Source of the DNA: Aquanectria penicillioides | Lineage: Eukaryota > Ascomycota > Sordariomycetes > Hypocreales > Nectriaceae | NCBI GenBank assembly: GCA_003415625.1 | Contig: PYIU01000003.1 | Span: 4,774,001-4,838,000, forward strand | DNA: 64,000 bases | Direction: 5' to 3' | In this document: positions 21,244-32,534 of the stretch, one piece after another | Numbering within the stretch: position 1 is the stretch's first letter | Layout: the number at the start of each line of letters is the position of its first letter | Translations under genes and position numbers: made by a program | Notes under the pieces: generated by a model | Database searches by the model: none | The model's input: only the letters and a program-made list of their open reading frames with translations | What the model was told of the DNA's origin: nothing

Positions 21244-24119
21244 ATGAAGCCAATCCTTCAAAGTTATCCTTATTTGGGACAAGTTACCTCGGTTCAAGAC
21301 CAAAATGTGGTTTTAACCGCTGTTCTTGAAGTTCCCAAGGCCCATGGCTCAGAGTCATGGGAGGTCTCTGTGTGGCATTCAGTAGATGGTTCAGAATGGA
21401 AGGACACCAGACTTGTCTCTGTGGAAATTAGTCACGCCCCTCAGACATTGCAGGTTGCGCCAGATTCAACATCTCGGTTTTATTTCGCTTCATCGCTGTC
21501 TTTCGACAAGTCCATCCAGTTTACTCTTAAATTCCGTCCCAACCAAAACGAAGACTGGAATTGGATTCGAGATGAGCAAGGTCTCGGTGATGGCTGGATT
21601 GTTAGTCCCTCTGCCAGTACTTCGTCCGACAAGCTGGCCGAATTAATTCCCAATCTGAACTCAGAGGGATGGGCGGTTATTTCTCGCATTAGCCAATCAC
21701 CGAGAACAATGCTCTGGGAACTTCAAGCATCGATTCCTCCAGCAGAGGGAGACCAGTCAAGTTATAGAGATATTTCAGTAGGGACTCCATGGGGCTCATT
21801 CTTAAGGTAAATCTATTGTGTTGCATCTTCCAGTCATGACGGTCCGTCTCTCGCCTAGGTGATCTTCATGACTGACGAGACATAGATGGTTTGCCTTGGT
21901 ACGTTTATGGTCGCCGTGGCTCGCTCCTCGCCATGGACAAGCCGACTTTTCACTGGATAAAGATGGAATCATGTGCTCATTTATGAGTCCCATTGGCAAG
22001 AACTTGGTATTCTTGGCTATAAGTGGTATCAACAATGTACTGCCGGTATTTCGGCGTGGTTTAGACGACCTTCTCTGCGTACACGTAAGGACTCCAGCAG
22101 CCTATCCTTGGGCACTACTAACATTGAAATGGCTCTAGGCAAGAAATGATGGGCTTTCAGAAGAAAAGGCTATAATACTTGTGGCCGAGGGAGATGACTT
22201 TGAACATGCTGTCGCTTCCGTCATGTACCATGCCAGAACACTAGTGTCCCAAGCAAGGCAAACAAACCAAGTCCAGGATGAAGAGCTACAAGCTCTTTCA
22301 AAAGACTTCGAGGCCGAATGGATGGAGAATTGGTATGACGGGCTTGGATTCTGTACGTCCTTGTCCATCGCCCTTGTGTGCTAAGAATCTGACAAAACCC
22401 CAGGCACTTGGAACGCTCTGGGACAGCAGCTTACGGATCAGAAGATATACGACGCTCTCAAAACATTGTTGAAGCACAACATCAAAATCTCTAACCTCAT
22501 CATCGATGATAATTGGCAGTCTATCGACAATAAAGCCCCAAGCCAATTCCAGTACGGGTGGAAGGAATTCGAGGCAGAGCCCAGGACATTTCCCAACGGG
22601 TTGAAGGCCACTATTTCTAAAATTCGAAAGCAACACCCTATATTCAACACATTGCTGTTTGGCACGCCCTCCTTGGATATTGGGGTGGGCTGGCACCTGA
22701 TGGAAAGATTGCTCAAACCTACAAAACCATCGAGGTATTGCGCAATGACACCGATCGTCATCACCTTCCATTGAGCAGTAAGATGACCATCGTTGCTCAA
22801 GAGGACGTCTCACGGTTTTACAACGACTTTTATCGGTTTCTTTCGGACTCTGGAGTTGATGCTGTTAAAACGGATGCTCAGTTTATGATTGACACTTGGG
22901 CTGACGCTTCTCCCCGCCGCCAGCTGCTCAAGCCTTATCTCGATGCATGGACAATCTCAATTCTGCGGCACTTCAGTGCCAAGGCTATATCATGCATGTC
23001 ACAGATACCGCAAGCCCTCTTCCATTCACAGATGCCGACGACCAGACCTGCCGTCCTTGTCCGTAACTCGGACGATTTCTCCCCAGATGTTCCTTCTTCC
23101 CATCCTTGGCATGTGTGGACAAATGCACATAATAGCATATTTGCCAAGTATCTCAATGTCATTCCAGACTGGGACATGTTTCAAACCGTGCACGAATACT
23201 CCGGCTTCCATGCTGCGGCAAGGTGTATTAGTGGGGGTCCGATCTACATCACAGATGTTCCAGGTCAGCACAACATGGACCTGATCGGACAGATCACAGG
23301 TCTCACTCCGAAGGGCAAGACTGTGATTTTCAGGCCAAGTACTATTGGCAAGACAGTTTATCCCTACATGGGATACAATGATGCATCTCTCCTAAAGGTA
23401 GGAGCTTACCATAGTAAGTACCCCTGTAGTTCACGTTCTGGGGGGTTTATCTTACCATCACAGGTGCCTCTCGAACTGGAATCCCAATTCTAGCCATCTT
23501 CAACATCTCGACGCAACCACTAACCGAGATTATACCATTATCTATTTTCCCAGGGACAGATCCCTTGATTGACTACGTAGTTCGGACACATCACATTGGC
23601 AAATTATCAATGCCAATCAAGGCCAATGACATAAAATCTTTGCTATCTGTGGCTCTACCTGTCCAGGGGTATGAGCTCTTCTCCGCATTCCCACTAACAA
23701 AGGTGTTGAGTTCACAGCACGGTTCGATTCATGTTGCAAACCTAGGTCTTTTGGGGAAGATGACTGGTGCAGCGGCCATTTTTATGAACCAAATTGATCA
23801 AGTGGAGAATGGTCGTGTGATCATCGACACCCGGATCAAAGCCTTTGGAGTTCTAGGTGAGCAGCGGATGTTGAGCTTGACCAATTGATGGACTACTTCA
23901 TTGGATGTAGGCGTCTACGTTTCTACACTGCCGTCAATGACGGTGGAGGGAGACTTCATGGTCATGATTCAAGACAAACCGATCCCCGCCCACACCGTAA
24001 CTAAATCGAAGGCAGACAAGCATGTCCTTGAGGTTGATATAAGCAAGGCTTGGGAGGAGATGGGGCTGGAGAGTAAATGGACAAATGAAATTGAGCTGAA
24101 GGTGTATTTCAGCACTTAG
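21244..24119 (+). CDS. GH36 raffinose synthase / alkaline alpha-galactosidase-like protein, one-base frameshift
   Basis: Resembles the raffinose synthase/SIP group of glycoside hydrolase family 36, which acts on alpha-galactosides; the fungal substrate is not known to me. Six exons: 21244-21806, 21886-22084, 22139-22352, 22404-23413, 23464-23856 and 23911-24119. Introns are 79, 54, 51, 50 and 54 nt. Exon 4 is 1010 nt but needs 1011 for the phases to close. Conserved sequence passes from one frame (TISKIRKQHP) to another (HIAVWHALLGYWGG) at about 22634-22640, so one base is missing. With it restored the product would be about 862 residues. The likely nucleophile is Asp483 in DAVKTDAQ. Other family blocks are WDMFQTVHEYSGFHAAARC and ISGGPIYITD. 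No stop accumulation or other damage is visible. Either a sequencing omission or a very recent pseudogene. Confidence 0.88.
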
Positions 24120-24971
24120 TATGCCGCATTGGAGAGAAGGCATGTGTCTTGCCATGAATGTCCTGGTGGGGATTTGTAACTGAAGGCTGTTATATGGAGT
24201 TCACTCAATGAGATTTTTGCTCTTATAACCAAGATCAAGCCCATGCTGACAAAACAATGAATAAAGCCCGAGGCAACAAATGAGACAAGATAACTGTGAG
24301 TGACAAGCCCATTGATTAAGCCAAGCACGAAGAGATAGGTAGATCGCATTCAACTAAGTTCTCCAACGTAATATAAAGATAAAATAGACAGAAACAGGAC
24401 ATTCATTTATCCTCGAATGAAGGACGAGAGATTGGAGCGGGTTGATACATCATTAGCCAATTGTACAGGGTAGGTAAAGGCGGTTATTGAACCATAGCAC
24501 CTCAGCAAAAACCGGAGGTACCCCCTTGCCGAAACAAGTGGTACTTTGGGTTCTATACTTTTAACAGCGGTTGAGACCTGCCCTGTGCTCCGGCGGAGAA
24601 ACACGGCCGGTGGAGGGGCAACGAAGTCGGAGGGGAAGTGAAGGGAAAAAAAAAAAAAATCTTCCAGAGCAAAGGAAGGGGCGCCCCACACACACCACGA
24701 CGCTGGCTTGCACATTTCAAGCTCCTTGTTCGTTGCATGCCACCAAGCTGCCCCGCACCGCCCGCCGGATCGCGCGTGGCAAGCGCCAGGGTCTGGTATA
24801 AAAAAGTTTTCGAGCGGTCACCACCAAATTTTTCTCTTTTCTTTCTTACGGGAAGAAGCGCTCCATCAATTTTAGCAGTCGGTTCACAAAGGCCACAGCT
24901 TGCTCCAGCGAATCGACTCGTTTCCGTCTTCGACCTCACCTACCTTCTCCGTATCGTATCGCTCGTCCACC
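24120..24971. promoter_or_regulatory. Intergenic, IMPDH promoter
   Basis: Holds the GH36 gene's 3' end and the IMPDH promoter. A TATAAAAA box lies at 24797-24804, about 170 bp before the IMPDH start, followed by a T/C-rich stretch. A 13-A run is at about 24646-24659. Confidence 0.6.
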
Positions 24972-26860
24972 ATGGCCGCCTCTGCCAACAACGCCAAGGT
25001 CCTTGACCACACCACCGCCCTGGAGGTGCTCAAGGAGTACGAGCACAAGGATGGCCTCGACCTCCACGAGCTCATGGACACCTCCAAGCACGGTGGTCTG
25101 ACCTACAATGACTTCCTGTTGCTTCCTGGCTACATTGGCTTTGCTGCCTCTGCGGTGTCGCTTGACTCCCCCATTACCAAGCGCATCACCCTCAAGACCC
25201 CCTTCGTCTCGTCGCCCATGGACACTGTCACTGAGCACGAGATGGCCATCCACATGGCTCTGCAGGGCGGTCTGGGTGTCATTCACCACAATTGTTCCCC
25301 TGACGCTCAGGCCGACATGGTCCGCAAGGTCAAGCGATACGAGAATGGCTTCATCCTCGACCCCGTTGTCATCAACCGCAACACCACTGTTGGCGAGGCC
25401 AAGGCCCTCAAGGAGAAGTGGGGTTTCGGTGGTTTCCCCGTCACAGGTCAGTAACACTTTTTTTTCCTGTTTCGACTCCATCCGCCATATCTACCTCTGG
25501 TTGCATGATTACACACCTTTTCTATATAACTTTCGTTCCACCGTATAGACAATCGTCATGGGGACAACTTATACTATGATTTCAACCTTCATTCCAAGAC
25601 TTTTTTTTAATTTTTCAATCGAAGCACCTAGCACCAGATCATGGGCTAACTGAAATAAAACCTACAGAGGACGGCAAGCTCGGCTCCCGACTGCTGGGCA
25701 TCGTTACCAACCGAGACATCCAGTTCGAGGAGGACCCTGAGCAGCCCGTGTCCAAGGTGATGGTCACCGATCTCATCACTGCCCCCGATGGTGTCAACCT
25801 TGTTGAGGCCAACAAGATTCTCGCCAAGTCTAAGAAGGGCAAGCTTCCCATCGTTGACAAGGACTTCAACCTCGTCTCGATGATCTCTCGCTCTGACTTG
25901 ACCAAGAACCAGCACTTCCCCTTCGCCTCCAAGCTTCCCGACAGCAAGCAGCTCCTCTGCGCTGCTGCTATTGGCACCCGCCCCGAGGACAAGGTTCGTC
26001 TTCAGAAGCTGGTCGATGCTGGTCTGGACATTGTCATCCTAGACAGCTCCCAGGGCAACAGCATGTACCAAATTGAGATGGTCAAGTGGACCAAGGCCGA
26101 GTTCCCTAACCTCGATGTCATCGGCGGAAACGTCGTCACCCGAGAGCAGGCTGCTTCCTTGATCGCTGCTGGCGTCGATGGCCTCCGAATTGGTATGGGC
26201 AGTGGCTCTGCCTGCATCACCCAGGAGGTCATGGCAGTTGGCCGCCCCAGGCTGCTGCTGTTTACAACGTCAGCCGATTCGCCGCTCGTTTCGGTGTTCC
26301 TTGCATCGCCGATGGTGGTGTCCAGAACGTTGGCCATATCGTCAAGGGCCTTGCCCTTGGCGCCTCTACTGTCATGATGGGTGGTCTCCTTGCCGGCACC
26401 ACGGAGTCTCCTGGTACTTCTTTCGTCTCGCGTGAGGGCAAGCTGGTCAAGGCCTACCGAGGCATGGGCAGCATAGACGCTATGCAGGACAAGAAGGCTG
26501 GCGGTGGTGGCAAGGACAGCCAGAAGAGCAACGCCGGTACCGCTCGTTACTTCTCCGAGGGTGACAGCGTCCTGGTTGCCCAGGGTGTGTCTGGTGCCGT
26601 CGCGCACCGAGGGTAAGTGTTTCGGGGAGTCCTTTTTTATGCAACAATATGCTGACACAAATTTTAGCTCGGTCAGCAAGTTCGTCCCCTACCTTGCTGC
26701 TGGTCTCAAGCACTCCCTTCAGGACAGCGGCATGCGCAGCCTGGTTGAGTTGCACGAGGAGGCCGAGAAGGGTAACCTCCGCTTCGAAATCCGAACCGCC
26801 AGCGCCCAGCTGGAAGGCAACGTCAACATGGAGTCTTATGAGAAGAAGCTTTACGCGTAA
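24972..26860 (+). CDS. IMD2: IMP dehydrogenase, one-base frameshift
   Basis: IMP dehydrogenase oxidises IMP to XMP with NAD+, the committed step of guanine nucleotide synthesis and the target of mycophenolic acid. Exons 24972-25446, 25668-26612 and 26668-26860 flank introns of 221 and 55 nt. The N-terminal barrel half ([13 protein letters not shown]), two CBS domains (about residues 115-235), the active-site loop GSACITQE (Cys341) and the flap [10 protein letters not shown] are all present. Exon 2 is 945 nt but must be 946. The frame slips at the CCCC run 26245-26248, where the family sequence [17 protein letters not shown] needs five C. Downstream conservation is perfect in the shifted frame. 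The corrected protein would be about 537 residues. Because the enzyme is normally essential, an assembly undercall is more likely than gene loss, unless a second copy exists. Confidence 0.93.
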
Positions 26861-28402
26861 TGATTTGTAACGGATTGGAAGACTTATGGCTGGGTATGAA
26901 AAAATGTTGATGGGAGGGGCTTTTGGGTATTGCATTCGTGGGCTTTGGAAGTTGATATGGACATACAACTCGAAGAAGTCTCAAAAACCGTAGATGTGAA
27001 CAGGCGTTTGACGAAACATTAGAGGTGCGGCATGGCGTTTTTTTTTTTAAATATACAGCCGAGAAGGCATGATTGAATCAATCTATGTGGAAATTTCCAA
27101 TGAAGTGCGGTCGGTTCATGTCGGATTGTTGCAGTCCTGCTGGGAGAGAGGAGGGAGGAGCTTTGATCGCCTGCGTTTGAATCCTAGTGTATTGTTAATA
27201 GCGCAGATATCGGTAATAGCACATTGCTATAGAGTATGGCAGGTAACGATATACATATAAATAGAAATGCTGCCACACGAAACCGATATTCTCCATCATC
27301 TTTTATTTGCGGTGTGATGTGATGCATAAGGTACATTACATGTCGTGCGGACGGTGTCTTTATCCAACCAAGTACGATGCCTGTGACTAAGATTGCACAG
27401 TCTACCGCACAGTCTACATACTTGATCCGCGCGTACTTTTCTGGAGAAATTGAGTGTACCTACAGCGTTGATATTTTCTACACACTGTACAGATGACAGC
27501 ATGGATACGACCACGGCTACAACCATGACCACCACCACAGCACCACCCACCGCCGGCGATTTCTCTTCTTGGATAAGCACACAAATAAAAGCAGTAGCTT
27601 TTGCAGCAATGCCGAAAAGAGGCACGCCGCAAACGTGGACTTGGACCTCATGTTGATTCAGGCCGATGTCATCACCATGCATTTCTCACGGAACAAGAGC
27701 CGAAAGCATCCAACAGGCGGTATCCGCGGGCGCAAATCGGCCTCGAAAACAACGATTGATCGCCAAGTCAAGTGAACGTGAGAGCTGAAAGACGGTGTGC
27801 AAGAGCACCCCGTCCTTTGCAAGTGGGGCGCCAAGCCAGCCAGTGTGCCTGCTCCACACCGTGCTCCTTGAACCCTGACTCTCCGAAGGAACAATAAGCC
27901 AATACGACTGCAAAAACGGAGGGAAAAGAAAAAGCTTGGATGATTATTCATACCTAGAACGATTCATTTAGGCTGGCCGAATATGAGCGCCATTTCTCTT
28001 TTATTCCTTTGATAGATTCGCTGAACACAATTACCGACATCATATGACAGGAATTACGGTGGTGATAACAAACAAAAAAAACATTATGATGTACGGACTA
28101 GTCAACTGCAGTACAGTACTTATATGTACGGGGCTGAACTCATGGCAAACGAAATATGAGCACATGCAAAATACATCAGAAACATGATATATCCATATCA
28201 ATGGGGGTATAATCCAGGCGCGAGCGTCCGCCCGCGCGCCAATTCTCGACCCTCATGCTCCTGGGCCCTACTTTTCTTCCCTGTTCCGTTCTGGTCATGT
28301 CATTGCAGCATCGCCTGCGTCGCCTGCGTCGCCACACCCGAGTTTGATTCTGCTGTCGTACTCGACGGATGCTCCCATCAGTTGGACTTGTCGATGTCGC
28401 GA
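26861..28402. other. Convergent intergenic region, 1.5 kb
   Basis: Lies between the 3' ends of IMPDH (plus) and the PLAC8 gene (minus). It contains A/T-rich runs (for example 27038-27050) and a CAC/ACC-rich patch near 27510-27560. I see no coding frame with family resemblance and no RNA gene. Confidence 0.5.
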
Positions 28403-29080
28403 TTAGGACTGCTGGGGCTGGCCCTGGTGAGGGTTGTAGACGGGCTGTTGCTGAGGGGCTTGGAAGGCCGGCTGCTGGGGAGGTTGCTGGGGAGGCATGT
28501 GCATGCCCTCCTGCTTGGTATCATAGCCCTGAGTGATGGGACCTGCGGCAAGGCGAGCCTTGACCTCGTTGTCCTGTTGGATAAGAGCACAGCAGCCGCA
28601 CCAGTAGCTGGCACAGCAGTCGTTCATGCCGCCGCCCTGAATGCCGAATCGCTCACGGATCTCGCCGCGCTTCATCATGGCGTAGCTGTTGCGATGGGTT
28701 AGGCCAATTCAAACTGGGCTCGAGATTATGATCTTGACTTACATCCAACCGCAACCGGTCAAGCACTGGATACCGCAGAACATCATGCAGTCGCTGTTGC
28801 AGGTATCGGCCGTCTGCATGGTGGGGTCTCGCATGCGATCAGCGGTCTTGCCAACCACTGGATGAAGATTGTTAGCACTATCATTCTTGGAACATTTCCT
28901 CTTCCTTTATCCGACGGAGCAGTAAGGCACTCGGATTCGAGAATTGAGCCACTTGAATGACTTACAAATGCAAGGCAAGAAGGTGGCAAGCAAGCAGGTG
29001 TCGCAGGGACTGCAGCTGCAGAGGCCATTGGACCACTCCTGGTTCTGGACATTGGGTCCTTGAGAGTACTGCTGAGCCAT
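28403..29080 (-). CDS. PLAC8-family cysteine-rich protein
   Basis: PLAC8-domain proteins are small Cys-rich, often membrane-associated proteins. Plant members influence cell number and cadmium or zinc transport; fungal roles are largely unknown. Three exons (28966-29080, 28743-28857 and 28403-28685) with introns of 108 and 57 nt give 170 residues with closed phases. The domain starts at WSNGLCSCSPCDTCLLATFL and includes CNSDCMMFCGIQCLTGCGW and DCCASYWCGCCALIQQDNEV, the paired Cys clusters of the family. The final 40 residues are Pro/Gln-rich with repeated PQQ units, probably disordered. Start chosen at MAQQYSQGPN because it opens the first conserved exon. Confidence 0.9.
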
Positions 29081-30146
29081 TGTGATGGATTTGGGTTTTG
29101 CTGAACCTGTTGGAGCAAAAGTGGGTTGAATAAACGAGAGTCAAGTCCGGGGCGATTCGAACAGTTATGGCGGAATGGCAAAGTCGACAGAGCAGAGGTG
29201 AATGGTCGCAGAGATGGGGAGAAGGGTCACAGACAGATTTAAAGCAGCACCTGCTGGGGTTTGAGAAAAGAACTTCGGTTGGCTTTTGACAGAGGGGCTA
29301 AGCTGCTGCCGGCAGACCAGACCTGTTCATTTTAATGGTAAGTGACAGGGTCGCCAGCGGAGTCAAACATGCACCGGCTTATCCCAACGCACCCCCCAAA
29401 TTCTGATGAATTTCCTGGGACTCCGGGGTTCGAAGGACATCCGGTGCTTGGCGTTCCAGAGCTTTGCATCATGCAGCTCAGGTGGGCTGTGCACCCGTGG
29501 AAGAAGCGAGACGAGGACGGTACCTACGTACTGCTAGAACACCCTAGCGCCCTAGGGCTGACCAGGCAGTGGTGGAGCTGGCCGAGTGTCATTCACTGCC
29601 ATTCGTCCGTGTGTCCAGGATTGTCGTGTTTCGATCTCAAGATCCTCGCCGTGCCGGGGCTGCGCGCGCCGTCCTCACCCTGGACCCGCGAGACACTGTT
29701 GGGTCGACACACTCCTCCCTAGCTGCAAAGCTTGTCCAGCGCCCTGCCGTGAGCTGAGGTTGCCGAAGTCCGGGATGTCCAATTCGAGACGCTGGCTGAC
29801 TTTGGATGACCTCGAAACCATGCCACTCTCGGCGCGTTTAATTTGGGACGGTGGACCACCTTGCATCCCAAGATTCCCAAGGCTGACACGTCGACTAGCC
29901 TGGCCTTGACGAAAGGTCTTCAAAGCAAACCCCTGCGCGATTGCCTGGAGTTTGAGCTTTTGCAGCTTTGCTTTGCTTTGCTTTGTTGCTGACAGGCACA
30001 CTCTCAGAGTGTCATCCTTTTCCTATCTACCCAAACATAATGCGGTATCAGGTCCCTTGTCATCCACCCCCTGTCCTCTGGGTGCACTCCCTGCTGCCAG
30101 TCCATCCACGTCACCAATGAAATAAAACCAGCCTGATTGATTCATG
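29081..30146. other. Intergenic, PLAC8 promoter side
   Basis: About 1 kb between the PLAC8 start and the NAT4 gene's 3' end, both minus strand. A CTTTG tandem run lies at about 29967-29985. No supported gene. Confidence 0.5.
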
Positions 30147-31167
30147 TCAATTTCGAGGTCGGCGATGAGGGTTTGCACCATTGCCTGTTGTCGTCCGTTG
30201 ACTTAGAATAACATAGTCTGGCACTACCGTTTTCCCCCCCGTAGCTTTCGTTCTCTCGGTGAGTAGTCATCTTTCTCGAACCCAAGCTTCTCATAGAACC
30301 TCAGACCAGCTGCATTGCTCACAAAGCATGTGAGCATCACCTTCTCTACGGTTGGAATGTTTTCTGCGGCGTCCATGAGGTACCTCATAAGTTGGGTACC
30401 AAGGCCAGTCCTGCCAAAGTTCATGTGGATTAGTCCCTGTATGGCGCGCCTCGTCACATGCCTGTGGCCATTGCCATTGTTCGCACAGCCTTCGTGTTGG
30501 TATCTTGGCGCAATGCTCCTACATTTGCATGAGCTGTACCAACCAACGGGCGTGTTCCGCTGACATGACGGCGAGGCGTGTTGGGGACTGTTCAATTAAC
30601 TCACCCTTGCAGCCCCGCCTTCAGATGGACTTCGTAGCAGTACACGACAGGTTCATGGTTCTCAAATGTGGGCATCATGGAGGTGAATCCCATGATGGTG
30701 TTGTCTACATCCTTGACAAGGATGTACCGTAGGTCCGGCGATCGCATCTCTTTTTTCTTCATAGCCACATGCCACCCCAACGACGAGCTGCGATAGTGTG
30801 CACCACTAGTCTCGTCAATCAGGTTGAAGCAGGCGTCCAACTCATCGTCGCAAAGCTCACCCGGTCCGGACAGACTTAACTTGTAGACTGCTTCTGTGCG
30901 GGGATGCTTCCATTGGGGCCAGTTGTCACTGCTTCACGAGTTGGCGTTAGACTTTGCTTCATCTTCCAAGACGCTGATTTGGAAGCTCTAAACGAACCTT
31001 GGCTTGACGTATTCTTTGATGAAAGCTTCATCGGATGCTTTGTTGGCCGCCTCAATATGGTTTACTGGCTTCTGTCGCTGTCGTCTGCCACTGCGTATCG
31101 TCTTCGGCACCTCGGGGGTTGGCCCTGGCTCAGCCGCAGCCGATACCGTACCATTGGTCTCCGTCAT
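30147..31167 (-). CDS. NAT4: N-alpha-acetyltransferase NAT4/NAA40-like, one-base frameshift
   Basis: NatD enzymes acetylate the N-terminal Ser of histones H4 and H2A. Exons 30998-31167, 30605-30928 and 30147-30410 flank introns of 69 and 194 nt. GNAT features are visible: the YCYEVHL strand, the acetyl-CoA loop LQGTGLGTQL spanning the second splice, and VMLTCFVSNAAGLRFYEKLG, characteristic of NAA40. The N-terminal 40 residues are basic. Exon 3 is one base short. After RERKLRGGK the frame runs into TAG, but adding one G to the 7-G run (plus-strand C7, 30234-30240) continues into TVVPDYVILSQR, the family's usual ending, and stops at 30147. Read as given, the protein ends at 30224. Corrected length is about 252 residues. 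Confidence 0.85.
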
Positions 31168-31443
31168 TCTGTGAAGATCATGGGCTTTGCTTCCGGTGGG
31201 AGGGGGAAAAATAGATACGTAATGTATTTCTTTCTGATCCTTCTGCGCCCGCGACACAAGAAGCAACTACACACACGCCCCACCTTCCTCCGCGAATACT
31301 GAACGCCAGACGACGCGGTCAGGAATTAGCCGAGGCTCTACCGGGCAAAAATGTACTTTTGATGTCTTCATCAACCATGTCAATGCGAGATTCGGTGTTT
31401 CGATGAACCAATTCCTCTGTCCAATGAGAACCCTTTTGGTGGG
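31168..31443. promoter_or_regulatory. Divergent NAT4-LYRM2 promoter
   Basis: Only 276 bp separate the two start codons, so the promoters must overlap or be shared. No recognised motif. Confidence 0.5.
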
Positions 31444-31925
31444 ATGGTATCCAGCGTTCGCTTGCTGACCTTCAGCCGTGGCTATGCCACCCGCAGAAGC
31501 GGCTCCCGTCTTAACGGGACCATGAGTTTGGATCAGGTATGATGCTGACGGCGTCTTTTTTTTTTTACCAACCTTTCCGTCGACAGGCTGGCATCTTGAA
31601 GTCTTTGGTGCTAATCTTACGCCGCAGTTCATCCAACGTGGCAGGGTTCTTTCACTTTACCGCACAATTCTACGAGGTACAAAGCGGATTGCCGATCCAA
31701 TTACCAAAGTTGAAAGTCGCAAATACGCTCGCGATGAGTTTGAGAGGCACCGCAATGTGACAGATTCTGTATGTCTCGTTCCTACATCTCCCTCATGGCG
31801 CTGCGGCATGGCCAAACCGTAGACCCAAATGCTGACACTGTAGGGGAAAGGCTCACGTCAGGTATCTCCTGTCGACGGGCAAGACGGAATGGGAGGGGAT
31901 GGAGAGGTATGTCGATGGCATGTAG
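31444..31925 (+). CDS. LYR-motif mitochondrial protein, LYRM2-like
   Basis: LYR-motif proteins bind mitochondrial acyl carrier protein and act as assembly factors for respiratory or Fe-S proteins; LYRM2 is linked to complex I. The gene is hidden in three small exons: 31444-31536, 31628-31768 and 31851-31925 (introns 91 and 82 nt), giving 102 residues. A presequence (MVSSVRLLTFSRGYATRR) is followed by SLDQFIQRGRVLSLYRTILR with the LYR tripeptide at residues 41-43. ARDEFERHRNVTDS and HVRYLLSTGKTEW come next, as in known LYRM2 proteins. The second intron uses an AAAG acceptor at 31850. The TAG at 31841-31843 would put the rest out of frame. The first intron has a second possible acceptor at 31586; 31627 fits the family. 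Confidence 0.85.
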
Positions 31926-32143
31926 TATAGTAGTTGTACATGATGGGTGTTCCCAACTGGGGCACCGCCTCAACCTCCAATTCCCAGGCCCAAAGGGTCC
32001 TCTTCGACCCAAACATCTGTGTTCATTTGTATCCATACCCTGGGACATGTCTATTGTCGTTCGAATGCATGTTTCGCTGCCGCTATATGTCTACCATATC
32101 GTACAATTCCCAGCCGCAGTGTCGAACAGACGCCACCAACCGC

Positions 32144-32534
32144 TCAACCTTGTCGCTGCTTGTGTCGGGGGTTTGCCTTGCAAATGATGTAGAGGTATCC
32201 GTTGTGTCGCTTGCCGGCCTTTCGTCGAACAACCTGCGAAGCATTATGTGAGCTCGAGATGCACAGGAGTGGAAGGTTCGGCCCTAAGGGGGACAATTTC
32301 TGGAGGAAAAGGCTATCATACCTTGCAGTGCTCACAGCGCTTCTTGACCGAGCTGTGGACCTTCATTCCTCGGGTCTGCTGCAACAATGCAGTTGGAGCA
32401 GCAGCGATGTTGGAGAAGAGCGAAGGGACTGCGCCGAGCATTGATGCAGGGCTTCGCGAGGCAAACACTCCGAGGGCATTGCTCGGTCGCAGAGTCCTCG
32501 CGGACAACGAAAGGGTGCGTAGAAGAGACGCCAT
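32144..32534 (-). CDS. RTC6: Mitochondrial ribosomal protein bL36m
   Basis: bL36 is the smallest large-subunit ribosomal protein, a zinc ribbon near the peptidyl transferase centre. Exons 32322-32534 and 32144-32233 around an 88-nt intron give 100 residues. The first 56 residues are a mitochondrial presequence. The mature part starts MKVHSSVKKRCEHCK and ends ICKANPRHKQRQG, with zinc ligands Cys67, Cys70, Cys89 and His95 all intact. The gene converges with the LYRM2-like gene 218 bp away; both products are mitochondrial. Confidence 0.95.

Noticed and set aside
26245..26400. A hidden intron to explain the IMPDH frame change
   Set aside because: Sequence on both sides of the shift is conserved without a gap, leaving no room for an intron.
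28184..28702. 172-codon plus-strand frame over the PLAC8 gene
   Set aside because: Antisense of the Pro/Gln-rich tail and Cys clusters; no independent support.
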